Positions 56,200 to 64,000 of a stretch of 64,000 nucleotides of DNA are shown here, in pieces. The position numbers and the translations under genes are program-made. The notes under the pieces were generated by a model. It did not search any database, was not told where the DNA came from, and saw nothing but the letters and a program-made list of their open reading frames with translations. Numbering within the stretch: position 1 is the first letter of the stretch; each line of letters opens with the position of its first letter. Origin of the DNA: Rhodoblastus sp963804045 (GTDB taxonomy: Bacteria; Pseudomonadota; Alphaproteobacteria; Rhizobiales; Beijerinckiaceae); contig CAWDOR010000027.1 in the NCBI GenBank assembly GCA_963804045.1, positions 62,001 through 126,000 of the forward strand, given 5' to 3'.

Positions 56200-57884
56200 T
56201 TAGGCCGCCACGGCCTGGTCGAGGCCGCGGAACACGGCGCAGCGCTTGAACACCTCGAGGTCGGGCGCCGTGTCGCGATGGCGACAATATTTTGAGACCA
56301 GCTTGGCCAGCCCCTTGATGTCGCGCCCCGCTGGTCTGCGGGTAGATGGTCGACCAGGCGACCGATCAGCGCGCGCTCAAGTTCGAGCGCGAACTGTTCG
56401 GACATCACGCCCCAGATGCGCCGGCGCGCCTCGTCGTCGGGCGAATGGAAGCGGATCAGGGCGATGCAGCGCGAGACGATGGCCTCGTCGATGTCGTCGA
56501 TGCGGTTGGTGGTCAGGAACAGCAGCCCGTTGAAATATTCGAGCACGCGCAGGAACACGCCGACCACGGCGTTCATGGTCATGTCGTCCTGGCGGCGCTT
56601 GATATAGACGTCGGCCTCGTCGATCAGCATCACCGCGCCCCAGCGCTGCGCGCGCAGCAGCGCCTCCTTCAGCGCGGTCTCCATGGCCGCGACATTGAGG
56701 CCGAGCTGGCCCGAATGGACGCGGTAGAGCGGGCGTCGGACGATCTCCGAATAGACTTCCGCCGTCAGCGTCTTGCCGACCCCGGGCGGGCCGGCGCAGA
56801 GCACGGTGGTGCCGCCCGATTTTCCGGCGACGATATCGTCCATCAGCACATCCATTTCGGCGGTGAGAATATCGATCAGATCGGTCTGCTCCTCCGGCAG
56901 CACCAGCTTGTCCTTGAGGTCGGGCTTGTAGGCGTAGGGGGTCAAATCCTCTACATGGGCCCAGACATAGTGATGCAGGTCGAGGTGGAACATCAGGATG
57001 AACGGATGGACCGGATTCGCCGCGACATGGCCTCGCCCTTGGCCGCATTGGCGGCGGCCACCTCTGCTCGGCGAAATGATTGCTCTTGGCCGCCTTGCGC
57101 AGATAGGAGCCGAGTATGTCGCCGGTCAGCTCCAGGGTCAGGGCGCGATCGGCGAGCAGGCTCTCGTCATCTACGAGGCGCGCCGGATCGCCGCCCGACG
57201 ACAGGATCATGCTCTCCTTGCGCGACGAGTCAGCGTGGCGATGGGTCGAGGAGGGGTCGGCGAAATAGCCGAGGCGGCCGCCGGAAAATTGCGCGCCATA
57301 ATGGGCGCGCCAGGCGAAAATTTCCCCGTATTGGCGTCGTAAGCCGCGATCAGCTCCGGGTGTCGCGCAAAAAACCCTTTTCGGCGAAAATTTCGGCGAC
57401 GTTCCGGCCATCGACATGGCCGGCGGTCACGCGCAATTGCACCGTGCCAATTCGCCCCGGGCATTGGCCTTGAGCTCGACCAAAATCCGCCCGGTCTCGT
57501 CATTGTCTTCGCGTATAGCGATGCTCGCCCACATAGGGCAAGGGCCGGCCACCGGAATGGGCTGAGAACAGCCGCCGCGCAAGCCGCCCGCGATGAGGAA
57601 ATGGCCATGGCCGGCACCACCGCCTCGAAGATCCGGGCGGTGAAGCCCGGCCCGGCGTCGGCGAACACGCCGCGCAAGGTGGCGATCTGCGCCTGCTGGT
57701 TGGTGCGCCGGACCAGCGGGCCGTAGAGATCGTGCAGACGGTCGATGTCCGGCGAGGTGAGCTGCTGGAAGACCACCTCGACCTTGTCGCCGAACAGCAA
57801 TTGCGCCTTCAGCGAGTCCAGTTCGGGAAAATCCTTGGTCAAAGCTTCGACAAAAGGGCGCGCGATATGGATTTTAACGCTCAT
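56200..57884 (-). pseudogene. AAA+ ATPase (about 560 aa), many frameshifts as sequenced
   Basis: The start MSVKIHIARPFVEALTKDFP is read in one frame to about 57610. Then pieces such as GHFLIAGGLRGG, TREDNDETGRILVELKANAR-like, NVAEIFAEKGFFARHPELIA and GGDPARLVDDESLLADRALT are spread over three frames. The AAA+ core is intact: AGPPGVGKTLTAEVYSEIVR (Walker A), AVMLIDEADVYIKR (Walker B), FLTTNRIDDIDEAIVSRC (sensor 1). A last slip near 56330 hides the tail GRDIKGLAKLVSKYCRHRDT ending GLDQAVAA. At least five single-base errors. It lies next to nif genes and may be a remodelling ATPase for nitrogenase proteins. Confidence 0.7.
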
Positions 57885-57922
57885 GTCGCCTTCCATTCAC
57901 TGTTTCAGTCGGAAACCCCGAC

Positions 57923-57940
57923 GAGCAGGGAACAGGCCAG
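57923..57940 (-). promoter_or_regulatory. Possible sigma-54 promoter of the AAA+ gene
   Basis: Leftward CTGGCCTGTTCCCTGCTC has GG and GC ten bases apart but a CTGC rather than TTGC -12 element and no clear NifA UAS above it. The AAA+ ATG is 39 bases downstream. Confidence 0.4.
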
Positions 57941-58027
57941 ACATTTTGTGGCGAAATTTGCGGCAGACCATTTGCATGGGAACCGACGGCGCAAAAATGC
58001 GCGAAGAATTTTCAAGCGGAGAATGAA

Positions 58028-58615
58028 ATGAATTACGAGACGACCGCCCTCGCAGGCCTGGAAAAGGAAGGCCGCCTTGTCGACGCCGTGTACAAGGGTC
58101 CGAGCGACAAATCCGGCTATCTGGCCTATCGCGGCGATTTCGCCCTGAAGCTGCAGGAATCCCTGGCCGACGAAAAGCGCCCGCCGGAATATTGCTTCGA
58201 GCAAGGCGTGGCGATCCTCAAGGATGGCGAATCCACCATCGACGCCTTGGCCGGCTATATCCATGACGTCAACAATCTCACCACCTTCAAAGACGTGGTG
58301 GGACCGCTGCTGTCGCCGAAGGGCAAATATATCGTCTTCGTCAGCAACATCGACTTCCTGGCGAAATATACCGTCGATCTCGGCGGCGCGACCGTGACGG
58401 TGCTGCCGCTGGACAAATCCACGGTGTGGAAGGAATTATCCGATCTCTCCGGCCTCGACAAAAACGACTTCAAGAAGCTCGACGGCGGCGGCAAGGTGCA
58501 GCTGATTCTCGACAAGGCCGGCGAAGCCACCGAGACCTATGAAAAACTGACCCTGGAGCAAGTGCTGGCCAAGGCCGAGCCGGTCCGCAACCGCAACGAA
58601 AACCGCCCCGTCTGA
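58028..58615 (+). CDS. Hypothetical protein divergent from AAA+ gene (195 aa)
   Basis: MNYETTALAGLEKEGRLVDA opens an acidic, Lys/Asp-rich soluble protein. Further marks: LAYRGDFALKLQESLADEKR, IHDVNNLTTFKDVVGPLLSP, KGKYIVFVSNIDFLAKYTVD and LEQVLAKAEPVRNRNENR. There is one Cys and no signal peptide or membrane span. A beta-alpha region around YIVFVSNIDFLAKY-VDLGGATVTVLPL looks folded. No family was recognised. GCGGAGAATGAA precedes the ATG. Divergence from the AAA+ gene hints at a functional pair. Confidence 0.72.
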   Translation: MNYETTALAGLEKEGRLVDAVYKGPSDKSGYLAYRGDFALKLQESLADEKRPPEYCFEQGVAILKDGESTIDALAGYIHDVNNLTTFKDVVGPLLSPKGKYIVFVSNIDFLAKYTVDLGGATVTVLPLDKSTVWKELSDLSGLDKNDFKKLDGGGKVQLILDKAGEATETYEKLTLEQVLAKAEPVRNRNENRPV

Positions 58616-58638
58616 TTTTTTCGGCTCCGCGCCTCGCG

Positions 58639-58680
58639 CCCTTTCGCGGTCTCTCGCCGCGAAAGGGTTTTTTGTTTTTT
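58639..58680 (+). terminator. Rho-independent terminator
   Basis: Stem CCCTTTCGCGG / CCGCGAAAGGG with a 7-base loop followed by TTTTTTGTTTTTT. It ends the 195-residue gene, 23 bases after its stop. Confidence 0.92.
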
Positions 58681-59105
58681 GGGTGGCGCGGAAGGCTGCT
58701 GTCGGCGGATTGTGTTGAAAAACTCTTTTTCGCCGCCGATCACATTTTTGCAGCCATTTGGAAACGCGGGCATAAAAATGATGCGGGGGACCGGTCGGTT
58801 CGACAAGAAGTCCGCCGAAAGCCTCCGTACCCAATTGTAGATGACCTTGAACGAGAAAAGTCGCTCATCAGCGAGTTTAGCGGGATTTTTGAGGAGCCTA
58901 TTTTTTCGAGTTTTTCAACGAAATCGGCGGAAAGCGGGTATTGCGCTAACGACCGCTCCCGAGAATATGCCGGTCGATAGTTGAATGGGCAGGATGCGCC
59001 AAGAGCACGAATTCCGACCGTTTAAGGAACGTCCGCTGACGACTAGATTGGTGTCCAAAGCGGAATGCCTGCTGGGCGCCGCAAGCGGCCCTGATAATCT
59101 CGGTT
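58681..59105. other. Intergenic stretch with lower GC, no supported gene
   Basis: About 420 bases between the terminator and the peroxidase 3' end. A 102-codon open frame on the plus strand overlaps the terminator, has no ribosome binding site and shows no motif. It marks the right border of the nif region; composition shifts here, which would fit an old insertion or deletion boundary. No direct repeats or tRNA were found. Confidence 0.4.
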
Positions 59106-60365
59106 TCATTTGCTGGCGGCGACGTTCGAGGCTGCCAGACGATCGCTCGACAGCGCCCTGAGGAAGGCCACGATCGCGGCGATATCATGGGAATTCAGGC
59201 GCTCCGGCGTATACATGACGAGTTTCTGATCTCGCGATATCCATGCGACTCGCGGTTTGATGAAAGGCTCGTCGGATACGGTGCGGTTGAGTTGGGCGAC
59301 CGCCATGATGCGAACGGCTTCGCTCAGGTCGTCCACGGCGCCATTGTGGAAATAGGGCCCCGTCAGCGCAATATTCCGCAGCGTCGGAATACGCCACACC
59401 CCGCGCTCGAAATTATACCGGTCGAGCGACTCGTCTGGATTGGCGGGGAACAGGCGCATGGGCTGACGCTTGCTGGCCGGCGCCAGAAAGCTGGCACCGG
59501 AGAAGTTTGGACCTGAGTGACACTGAATGCAGCCGACCCGCTCGAATAGGGCCATACCTTGGATTTGCTGCGGCGTCAGCGCCGTCTCATCGCCGCGCAG
59601 AAAGCGGTCATATGGACTGTCGCTGGTGACGAGCCGGCGCTCGAACGCTGCCAAAGCCTTCGCGATGGCATTGCTGTCGATGGGCGCGCCGGCGCCGAAG
59701 GCCGAGCGAAACATCTGCGCGTAGGCTGGGTCATTCGCGAGCTTTCGGGCAAGGCCTTCGATGTCCCGGTTTCCCATTTCGATTGGATTGGCGATGGGGC
59801 CGAGCGCTTGTTCCTCCAGCGTGCGCGCGCGTCCGTCCCAAAACAGGCGCGACTGAAAAGCGGCGTTGAAAACCGTCGGAGAATTACGCGCCCCGATCTG
59901 ACCTTTGATGCCACGCGAATTGCGGCGTGGCTCCGCGCCCGCGCCATGGTCGATGTCATGACAAGTCAAGCAGGCAATTGTTCCGTCGCCGGAAAGCGCC
60001 GGATCGCGAAACAGCTTTTCGCCGAGCGCGACTTTTTCCGGCGTGGTCGGATTGTCCGCTGGCGACGGCGCAACTTCCGGCAAGCCTTCCCACACCGCGT
60101 TGCCGACAAAAAACTCCGGCGACGGCGGCTCCAGCAGCGTGGCGACGGCAGGCGGCGCGTGCGCGCCGATCGTCATATTCTCCATAACGGCGACCTTGAT
60201 CGCGAATGCCAGGACGCCGAGACCAAGAGCCGCTGCGAGCAGCAGGCGCTGCGAAAAGTTCAGCTGCGCCGCGGGGCCGAGGTCTTTCCAGACAATGAGC
60301 GCGGTGGCGGCGAGACCGAAGACGATCGCGCCCACCCCGGTTGCGAGCAGGGTGATGTCAAGCAT
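59106..60365 (-). CDS. Di-heme cytochrome c peroxidase (CcpA/MauG family)
   Basis: A 419-residue protein with an N-terminal membrane anchor region (two hydrophobic segments, TLLATGVGAIVFGLAATALI-like and LLLAAALGLGVLAFAIKVAV). Two c-type heme sites follow: ACLTCHDIDHG and GCIQCHSGPNF. The family core includes GARNSPTVFNAAFQSRLFWD-GRA and RIPTLRNIALTGPYFHNGAV. It reduces hydrogen peroxide in the periplasm, or oxidises a protein partner if MauG-like. It shares direction with the Crp/Fnr gene upstream. Confidence 0.9.
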   Translation of the reverse strand: MLDITLLATGVGAIVFGLAATALIVWKDLGPAAQLNFSQRLLLAAALGLGVLAFAIKVAVMENMTIGAHAPPAVATLLEPPSPEFFVGNAVWEGLPEVAPSPADNPTTPEKVALGEKLFRDPALSGDGTIACLTCHDIDHGAGAEPRRNSRGIKGQIGARNSPTVFNAAFQSRLFWDGRARTLEEQALGPIANPIEMGNRDIEGLARKLANDPAYAQMFRSAFGAGAPIDSNAIAKALAAFERRLVTSDSPYDRFLRGDETALTPQQIQGMALFERVGCIQCHSGPNFSGASFLAPASKRQPMRLFPANPDESLDRYNFERGVWRIPTLRNIALTGPYFHNGAVDDLSEAVRIMAVAQLNRTVSDEPFIKPRVAWISRDQKLVMYTPERLNSHDIAAIVAFLRALSSDRLAASNVAASK

Positions 60366-60389
60366 TCGGAATTCCTTGATTTTAAGCTG

Positions 60390-61049
60390 TCATCCGAGAA
60401 GTTGGGCGAGACGCGCGGGATCGCGCGCCGCCAGCCATCCGGGTCCGGTCTCTATCAGGCCAGCCGCCGCCATGCGACGCAGCACACGCGACACGACCTC
60501 GCGCGAGGTGCCGAGATGTCCCGCGATCTGTTCTTGCGTCAGCCGCAAGCGGCCATTTCCTTTCGCGCGCCGCACCAGAAAACCGGCAAGACGCGCTTCC
60601 AGCCCAAGCGACGTCGCTTCCTCGATTGTCGTCATCAGTTCGAACAGACGTCCCGACAAGGCCTCGAAGGTGAAGCGCTGGACAGCAGCCTCCTGTGCGA
60701 ACAGATCGCGGAAAAGCGCGCCTGGAATGATGGAAAAAGCCGTATCACCCTCACTTTCGACAAAGGCGGGATAGGCCAGTTGCGAAAAGGCGCAATTGAG
60801 CGCCAGAATGCAGGACTGTCCCGGCTCGACCCAATAGAGCGTCCCCTCGCGGCCTTCCGGGGTCACGTAATAAACTCGCAATGCGCCGCGCTCGACCAGA
60901 TAGGCGCCTGCGACCGGATCGCCGCGCTGCACCAGCGGCGTAGCGTCCGGGCAGGCGATCTGGCGCATGCCCTTTCCCAGCCGCGAGCGACTGGCTTCGC
61001 TCATCTCTCCGAGAAAGGGGAAGAGGTTGATGGTAGGCATGGCGGACAT
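60390..61049 (-). CDS. Crp/Fnr family transcriptional regulator
   Basis: A protein of about 219 residues. The cNMP-like sensory domain (about 5-120) includes RGDPVAGAYLVERGALRVYY and the C-terminal HTH_Crp has LTQEQIAGHLGTSREVVSRV followed by LRRMAAAGLIE. It lacks the N-terminal cysteine cluster of FNR, so it may sense a small ligand, redox state or peroxide. The start MSAMPTINLF is one choice; Met codons 15 and 20 codons upstream are possible. It probably controls the adjacent peroxidase, by context. Confidence 0.85.
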   Translation of the reverse strand: MSAMPTINLFPFLGEMSEASRSRLGKGMRQIACPDATPLVQRGDPVAGAYLVERGALRVYYVTPEGREGTLYWVEPGQSCILALNCAFSQLAYPAFVESEGDTAFSIIPGALFRDLFAQEAAVQRFTFEALSGRLFELMTTIEEATSLGLEARLAGFLVRRAKGNGRLRLTQEQIAGHLGTSREVVSRVLRRMAAAGLIETGPGWLAARDPARLAQLLG

Positions 61050-61105
61050 AACGACACGATAGCCATACCAATCACCCGCCGCCAGTGCAGACATGGCCTT
61101 GTCCC

Positions 61106-61411
61106 TCATGCCGCCTTTATCGCGAAAAACAGATCGCCGGGCGTCGCCGTCGTGACCTCTGTGATTTCCGCATAAGGCAGGCCGACGCGCTCGTGGGCGC
61201 GTTTCACGGCTTCGGCGGATGGCGCCATGTTGAAACAAAAGGCGCGTCCTTCCTCGAAACCGACGTGGACCCGCAGCATGATGACGCCTTCGGCCCGGCA
61301 CGCCTCTTCATATTGCGTGCAAAAACCCCCGAAGGCTTCCCTGGAAATGCTGGCGGGAAAGGTGCCCCCGCGAACATTATGGGTGTCGATGTAGAATTTC
61401 ATCGCTTGCAT
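61106..61411 (-). CDS. DUF4242 family protein
   Basis: A 101-residue protein, MQAMKFYIDTHNVRGGTFPA, with YEEACRAEGVIMLRVHVGFE, APSAEAVKRAHERVGLPYAE and a TEVTTATPGDLFFAI ending. This matches the ferredoxin-like DUF4242/SCO4226 nickel-binding type, by recall. GGAGGTAAATC precedes the first ATG. It lies just upstream of the Crp/Fnr regulator in the same direction and may be cotranscribed. Confidence 0.72.
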   Translation of the reverse strand: MQAMKFYIDTHNVRGGTFPASISREAFGGFCTQYEEACRAEGVIMLRVHVGFEEGRAFCFNMAPSAEAVKRAHERVGLPYAEITEVTTATPGDLFFAIKAA

Positions 61412-61776
61412 GATTTACCTCCACATTTGCGATGCGGAGACGATCAGCGAAAGCGGCGAAAAACTCTGGAACAAAAGTCACAAGGCGATGCGCAATGCGC
61501 GAACCTGCGACCATCTGCCGCAAGTTAGAATTCGTGCGTTACGCCCGACGCTCGAAGGCAAATTAGCGATGCACCGTCGGCGAGGTGGAGTTGCGATGGC
61601 AGTGGTCCGCTCAGGGTCAATTTTACGCATTCAACCGAAGCCGGGAATGACCGGTAACGGTGCTGCTGCGGACGATGCCAAGTAAGCAGGAAGGTCCCAT
61701 TCGAGCCGAACCTTGTCATCGGCTCAGTTCAGCTTGGCCGCGATGTTCGAGGTGAAGCGCGGGAGCTGGACCCTCT

Positions 61777-61860
61777 CCCCGCCTTGGCGGGGCTTTTTGG
61801 CGATGGCGAAAAGCTCGAATGTGGAGCGCGCCCTTCTCCCGCTTCTGGCGGGAGAGGGCG
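61777..61860. repeat. Two REP-like hairpins
   Basis: CCCCGC-CTTG-GCGGGG followed by CTTTTT (61777-61797) and CGCCCTTCTCCCGC / GGCGGGAGAGGGCG (61829-61860) lie in tandem. The CCCTCTCCCGC...GCGGGAGAGGG type recurs intergenically in many Hyphomicrobiales genomes. The first could also terminate rightward transcription. Confidence 0.55.
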
Positions 61861-62282
61861 CGCGCGACAAAGGTTTGGGCGCGGAACTCTTGGAGATTTC
61901 TCTCGATCGGCGTGACCCATCGACGGGGAACGTCCGGAGAAAATTATCGAAAATTTTTAATTTTGGCATGATGCGACGTCATGCTTTTGGTGCGGGACGA
62001 GACCGAGGCCGACGGGGATAAGGGCCTCGCCTTCCCGCCGCAAACCGAAATCCATGTCAAAAACTCGCGCGGGGGGTCATGGCGTCCCTTGGCCTCGGTT
62101 TTTCCTCCTTTGCGGCGGCGGCGCGGTCGCTGGTTTTGTTTTGGCGCCATCGCGGCGGCGTTTGGACGGGATTTTTCCGATTTTTCTATCTTTGGTTGAA
62201 ATGCGATCGCGCAAAACGCGCAAAACATGCGTATTTTCGCGAAAACAACGTGATTTTCGACGAAAATCGCACTGCTTTTCGC

Positions 62283-62304
62283 ATGACAACTTTCAGGTTG
62301 TCAT
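62283..62304. repeat. 22-bp inverted repeat
   Basis: ATGACAAC-TTTCAG-GTTGTCAT, perfect 8-bp arms, in the AT-rich region 100 bases left of parS. Could be an operator; no adjacent gene explains it. Confidence 0.5.
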
Positions 62305-62404
62305 GGTGAAAACGCGGGGTGAAAATTCACGCCGGCTCAGTTCCGGTCCGGGAAAAGTCGTAATTTTTCGCTTTAACACAAATGGTTAAATCGAGCGCAA
62401 GGAC

Positions 62405-62420
62405 TGTTTCACGTGAAACA
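62405..62420. other. parS centromere-like site (ParB binding)
   Basis: TGTTTCACGTGAAACA is a perfect 16-bp palindrome identical to the canonical chromosomal parS sequence bound by ParB. Such sites cluster near the replication origin. No parA or parB gene is in the window. The position in a non-coding AT-rich region supports function. Confidence 0.85.
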
Positions 62421-62527
62421 TATCGTGAACAAACTTTCGCCTCAAAAGCTGTTTTCGCGGATTTGTCGATTTTCACCTTCCGCCACAATTGCCACAATCG
62501 TTTAAAAAGCGGGGTTCGCGGCTTCCC

Positions 62528-62932
62528 CTAAAGCTCCGCGTCTTCGTCCTCGTCCTCATCGTCTTCGAGGAGTTTCAAACCGAGCACGCAAATGTCGCCG
62601 TCGATCACTTCCAGCCGCACCGGCTCCAGATGCTCGTTCTTGCAGGGGCCGGAAGAGCAGCGGCCGGTGCCCAGTTCGAACAGGGCGCCATGCTTGCCGC
62701 ACATCAGCCGCAAGCCCGCGCCGTCGAGGAAGCTGTTGCGCTCCCAGTCGAGATGCACGCCGTGATGCGGACAGCGGTTGCGATAGCCGAACACCTGCTT
62801 GCCCCAGCGCACGACGACGATGGGAAAGGATTCCGGCTCGCCCTGTTGGTTGACCACGCCAAGATGAAATCCCACGGCCTTCTGGCTGGGAATGTCGCTC
62901 AACGCACAAATGACAAAGGCCTCTTCAGACAT
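62528..62932 (-). CDS. Rieske [2Fe-2S] ferredoxin-like protein, nif-type
   Basis: A 134-residue soluble protein: MSEEAFVICALSDIPSQKAV, ligands in YRNRCPHHGVHLDWERNSF and LRLMCGKHGALFELGTGRC, then SSGPCKNEHLEPVRLEVIDG. It ends with a very acidic tail (LLEDDEDEDEDAEL). It is closely related in order and length to the Rieske protein at 42131, so the two are paralogues. It may serve as an electron carrier. A second, error-laden copy lies in the inverted repeat at 63526. Confidence 0.85.
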   Translation of the reverse strand: MSEEAFVICALSDIPSQKAVGFHLGVVNQQGEPESFPIVVVRWGKQVFGYRNRCPHHGVHLDWERNSFLDGAGLRLMCGKHGALFELGTGRCSSGPCKNEHLEPVRLEVIDGDICVLGLKLLEDDEDEDEDAEL

Positions 62933-63119
62933 CCGCCGCTCCCTTGACGCCCGCACTATTGACGCTTTCGCGACACGCCAAGCAAGAAGCGCGCAATTTT
63001 TCCGCAACAAGCGCCAAAATCGCGGCAAAATCCACGAGCGGACACGACGGCGCGACGCCCGGCCCGCCGATGGCACGAATTTTGATGCCCCTTGCCCAGA
63101 TTTCGAACAGGAGATGGGA

Positions 63120-63275
63120 ATGAACATCGCAAGTGCTTTCGCCGAACTGTCCAAGGATGACATCAAGGCGCTGCTCGACGGGGGAACTCTGACCTTCTCG
63201 GCCGGGGAGAGGAAATTGCTAACCCTCTCAGACTTCGTGTTTGCTCAGCCGCTGGAAACCGAATGGAAGCGCAGG
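63120..63275 (+). CDS. Divergent CDS, N-terminal part only (interrupted by the fold-back)
   Basis: ATG with AGGAGATGGGA upstream gives MNIASAFAELSKDDIKALLD, then GGTLTFSAGERKLLTLSDFV and FAQPLETEWKRRPRR, all coding-like. Beyond about 63275 the sequence becomes the reverse complement of the left arm, so the gene's true continuation is missing. A TGGCACG element at 63070-63076 with a TTTGAT 3 bases later resembles a weak sigma-54 promoter. Family unknown. Confidence 0.5.
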
Positions 63276-63525
63276 CCCCGTCGAGCAGCACCTTCGATGT
63301 CACTTTGGACACTCGGCGAAAGCACTTGCGATGTTCATTCCCATCTCCTGTTCGAAATCTGGGCAAGGGGCATCAAAATTCGTGCCATCGGCGGGCCGGG
63401 CGTCGCGCCGTCGTGTCCGCTCGTGGATTTTGCCGCGATTTTGGCGCTTGTTGCGGAAAAATTGCGCGCTTCTTGCTTGGCGTGTCGCGAAAGCGTCAAT
63501 AGTGCGGGCGTCAAGGGAGCGGCGG

Positions 63526-63927
63526 ATGTCTAAAGAGGCCTTTGTCATTTGTGCGTTGAGCGACATTCCCAGCCAGAAGGCCGTGGGATTTCACTTGGCG
63601 TGGTCTACCAACAGGGCGAGCTGGAATCCTTTCCCATCGTCGTCGTGCGTGGCAAGCAGGTGTTCGGCTGTCGCAAACGCTGTCGCATCACGGCGTGCAT
63701 CTCGACTGGGAGCGCAACAGCTTCCTCGACGGCGCGGGCTTGCGGCTGAAATGTGCGGCAAGCATGGCGCCCTGTTCGAACTGGGTAACGGCCGCTGCTC
63801 TTCCGGCCCCTGCAAGAACGAGCATCTGGAGCCGGTGCGGCTGGAAGTGATCGACGGCGACATTTGCGTGCTCGGTTTGAAACTCCTCGAAGACGATGAG
63901 GACGAGGACGAAGATGCGGAGCTTTAG
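63526..63927 (+). pseudogene. Degraded copy of the Rieske gene in the right arm
   Basis: MSKEAFVICALSDIPSQKAV, then frame changes after FHL; GVVYQQGELESFPIVVVR appears in one frame and MCGKHGALFELGNGRCSSGP to DEDEDEDAEL in another. The first Rieske box (CPHHG) is lost. Differences from 62528-62932 are single-base indels and substitutions spread evenly, as in raw single-molecule reads. Confidence 0.75.
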
Positions 63928-64000
63928 GGGAAGCCGCGAACCCCGCTTTTAAACAGTGTGGCGATTGTGGCGGAAGGTGAAAATCGACAAATCCGCGAAA

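Larger units (their letters stand above)
61412..62527. other. 1.1-kb non-coding region, AT-rich to the right
   Basis: No open frame here combines a start, ribosome binding site and sensible composition. The left part holds GC-rich hairpins; the right part (about 61920-62500) is AT-rich with runs such as AAAATTTTTAATTTT, a 22-bp palindrome and a parS site. Candidates for DnaA boxes were looked for and none was convincing (TTATCGAAA is the nearest). It resembles an origin-proximal or centromere-like segment. Confidence 0.5.
62453..64000. repeat. Large inverted repeat (arms about 725 bp), probable fold-back artefact
   Basis: Sequence from about 63184 back to 62453 is repeated as its reverse complement from about 63278 to the window end, around a roughly 90-base apex. 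The left arm is clean and carries an intact Rieske gene; the right arm carries the same gene with several substitutions and indels. Length differs by about 9 bases over 725. This is the pattern of a long read that folded back on its complementary strand at a contig end, or of a decayed inverted duplication. Confidence 0.85.

Noticed and set aside
58672..58980. 102-codon frame after the 195-residue gene
   Set aside because: It begins inside the terminator T-tract, has no ribosome binding site and no motif.
61410..62389. Several frames of 60-110 codons on both strands
   Set aside because: Overlapping, without ribosome binding sites, in a region rich in hairpins and AT runs.

Overview
The window is high-GC chromosomal DNA from an alphaproteobacterium, most likely a nitrogen-fixing member of the Hyphomicrobiales (the Beijerinckiaceae/Methylocystaceae/Rhodoblastus neighbourhood). 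The evidence is the gene content: squalene-hopene cyclase, a Kdo lipid A pathway, NifA of the Cys-motif type, two-gene GOGAT and several small rhizobial-type proteins. Exact genus cannot be fixed from the sequence alone. No rRNA, tRNA, CRISPR array or insertion sequence was seen.

Layout. 0.3-3.2 kb: methyltransferase, a frameshifted enoyl-CoA hydratase and an acyltransferase. 3.5-8.7 kb: acetate uptake island (SatP, then DUF294/CBS protein with a 3'-5' exonuclease, ActP and its DUF485 partner). 9-25.7 kb: housekeeping genes (ilvD, shc, DUF1194, Nudix, pit with its DUF47 partner, proS, thrB-rnhA, ubiA, cysQ-like, waaA, lpxK). 25.8-35.5 kb: smc and convergent gltBD. 36-58.6 kb: a nitrogen-fixation accessory region. 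It starts with a molybdate-type HTH/substrate-binding regulator facing a Mop protein. Next, on the plus strand, comes iscA-nifS-nifV plus two small unknowns. On the minus strand lie a globin/55-aa/92-aa/Rieske set; nifB-fdxN-iscA-TPR-LRV-nifZ-nifZ2-DUF6129-like-DegT-fdx, followed by a tandem pair of 70-residue genes; fdx-nifT-SIR2; iscA-nifU(C)-cysE-nifW-nifA; and an AAA+ ATPase divergent from an unknown 195-residue gene. The structural genes nifHDK and nifENX are not in the window. 59-64 kb: di-heme peroxidase, Crp/Fnr regulator, DUF4242 protein, an AT-rich non-coding stretch with a perfect parS site, a second nif-type Rieske protein, and a large inverted repeat to the end.

How it fits together. 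NifA-type upstream sequences (TGT-N10-ACA) paired with -24/-12 sigma-54 promoters precede iscA-nifS-nifV, nifB, fdx-nifT-SIR2 (degenerate UAS) and iscA-nifU-cysE-nifW-nifA. The region therefore looks like one NifA/RpoN regulon supplying Fe-S clusters (NifS, IscA, NifU-C, CysE, SufE), FeMo-co precursors (NifB, NifV, molybdate genes), electrons (ferredoxins, Rieske proteins) and maturation factors (NifZ, NifW, NifT); GOGAT next door assimilates the ammonium.

Quality note. At least nine genes, including the normally essential smc and thrB, carry one-base frameshifts, and 55.4-57.8 kb and the right arm of the terminal inverted repeat carry many. This looks like uncorrected long-read error rather than mass pseudogenisation. 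The biologically most interesting points are a NifA with a 16-residue tandem insertion directly before a GAFSGA sigma-54 contact loop, a nif-linked DegT-family protein lacking the PLP lysine, and duplicated small nif-region proteins of unknown function.
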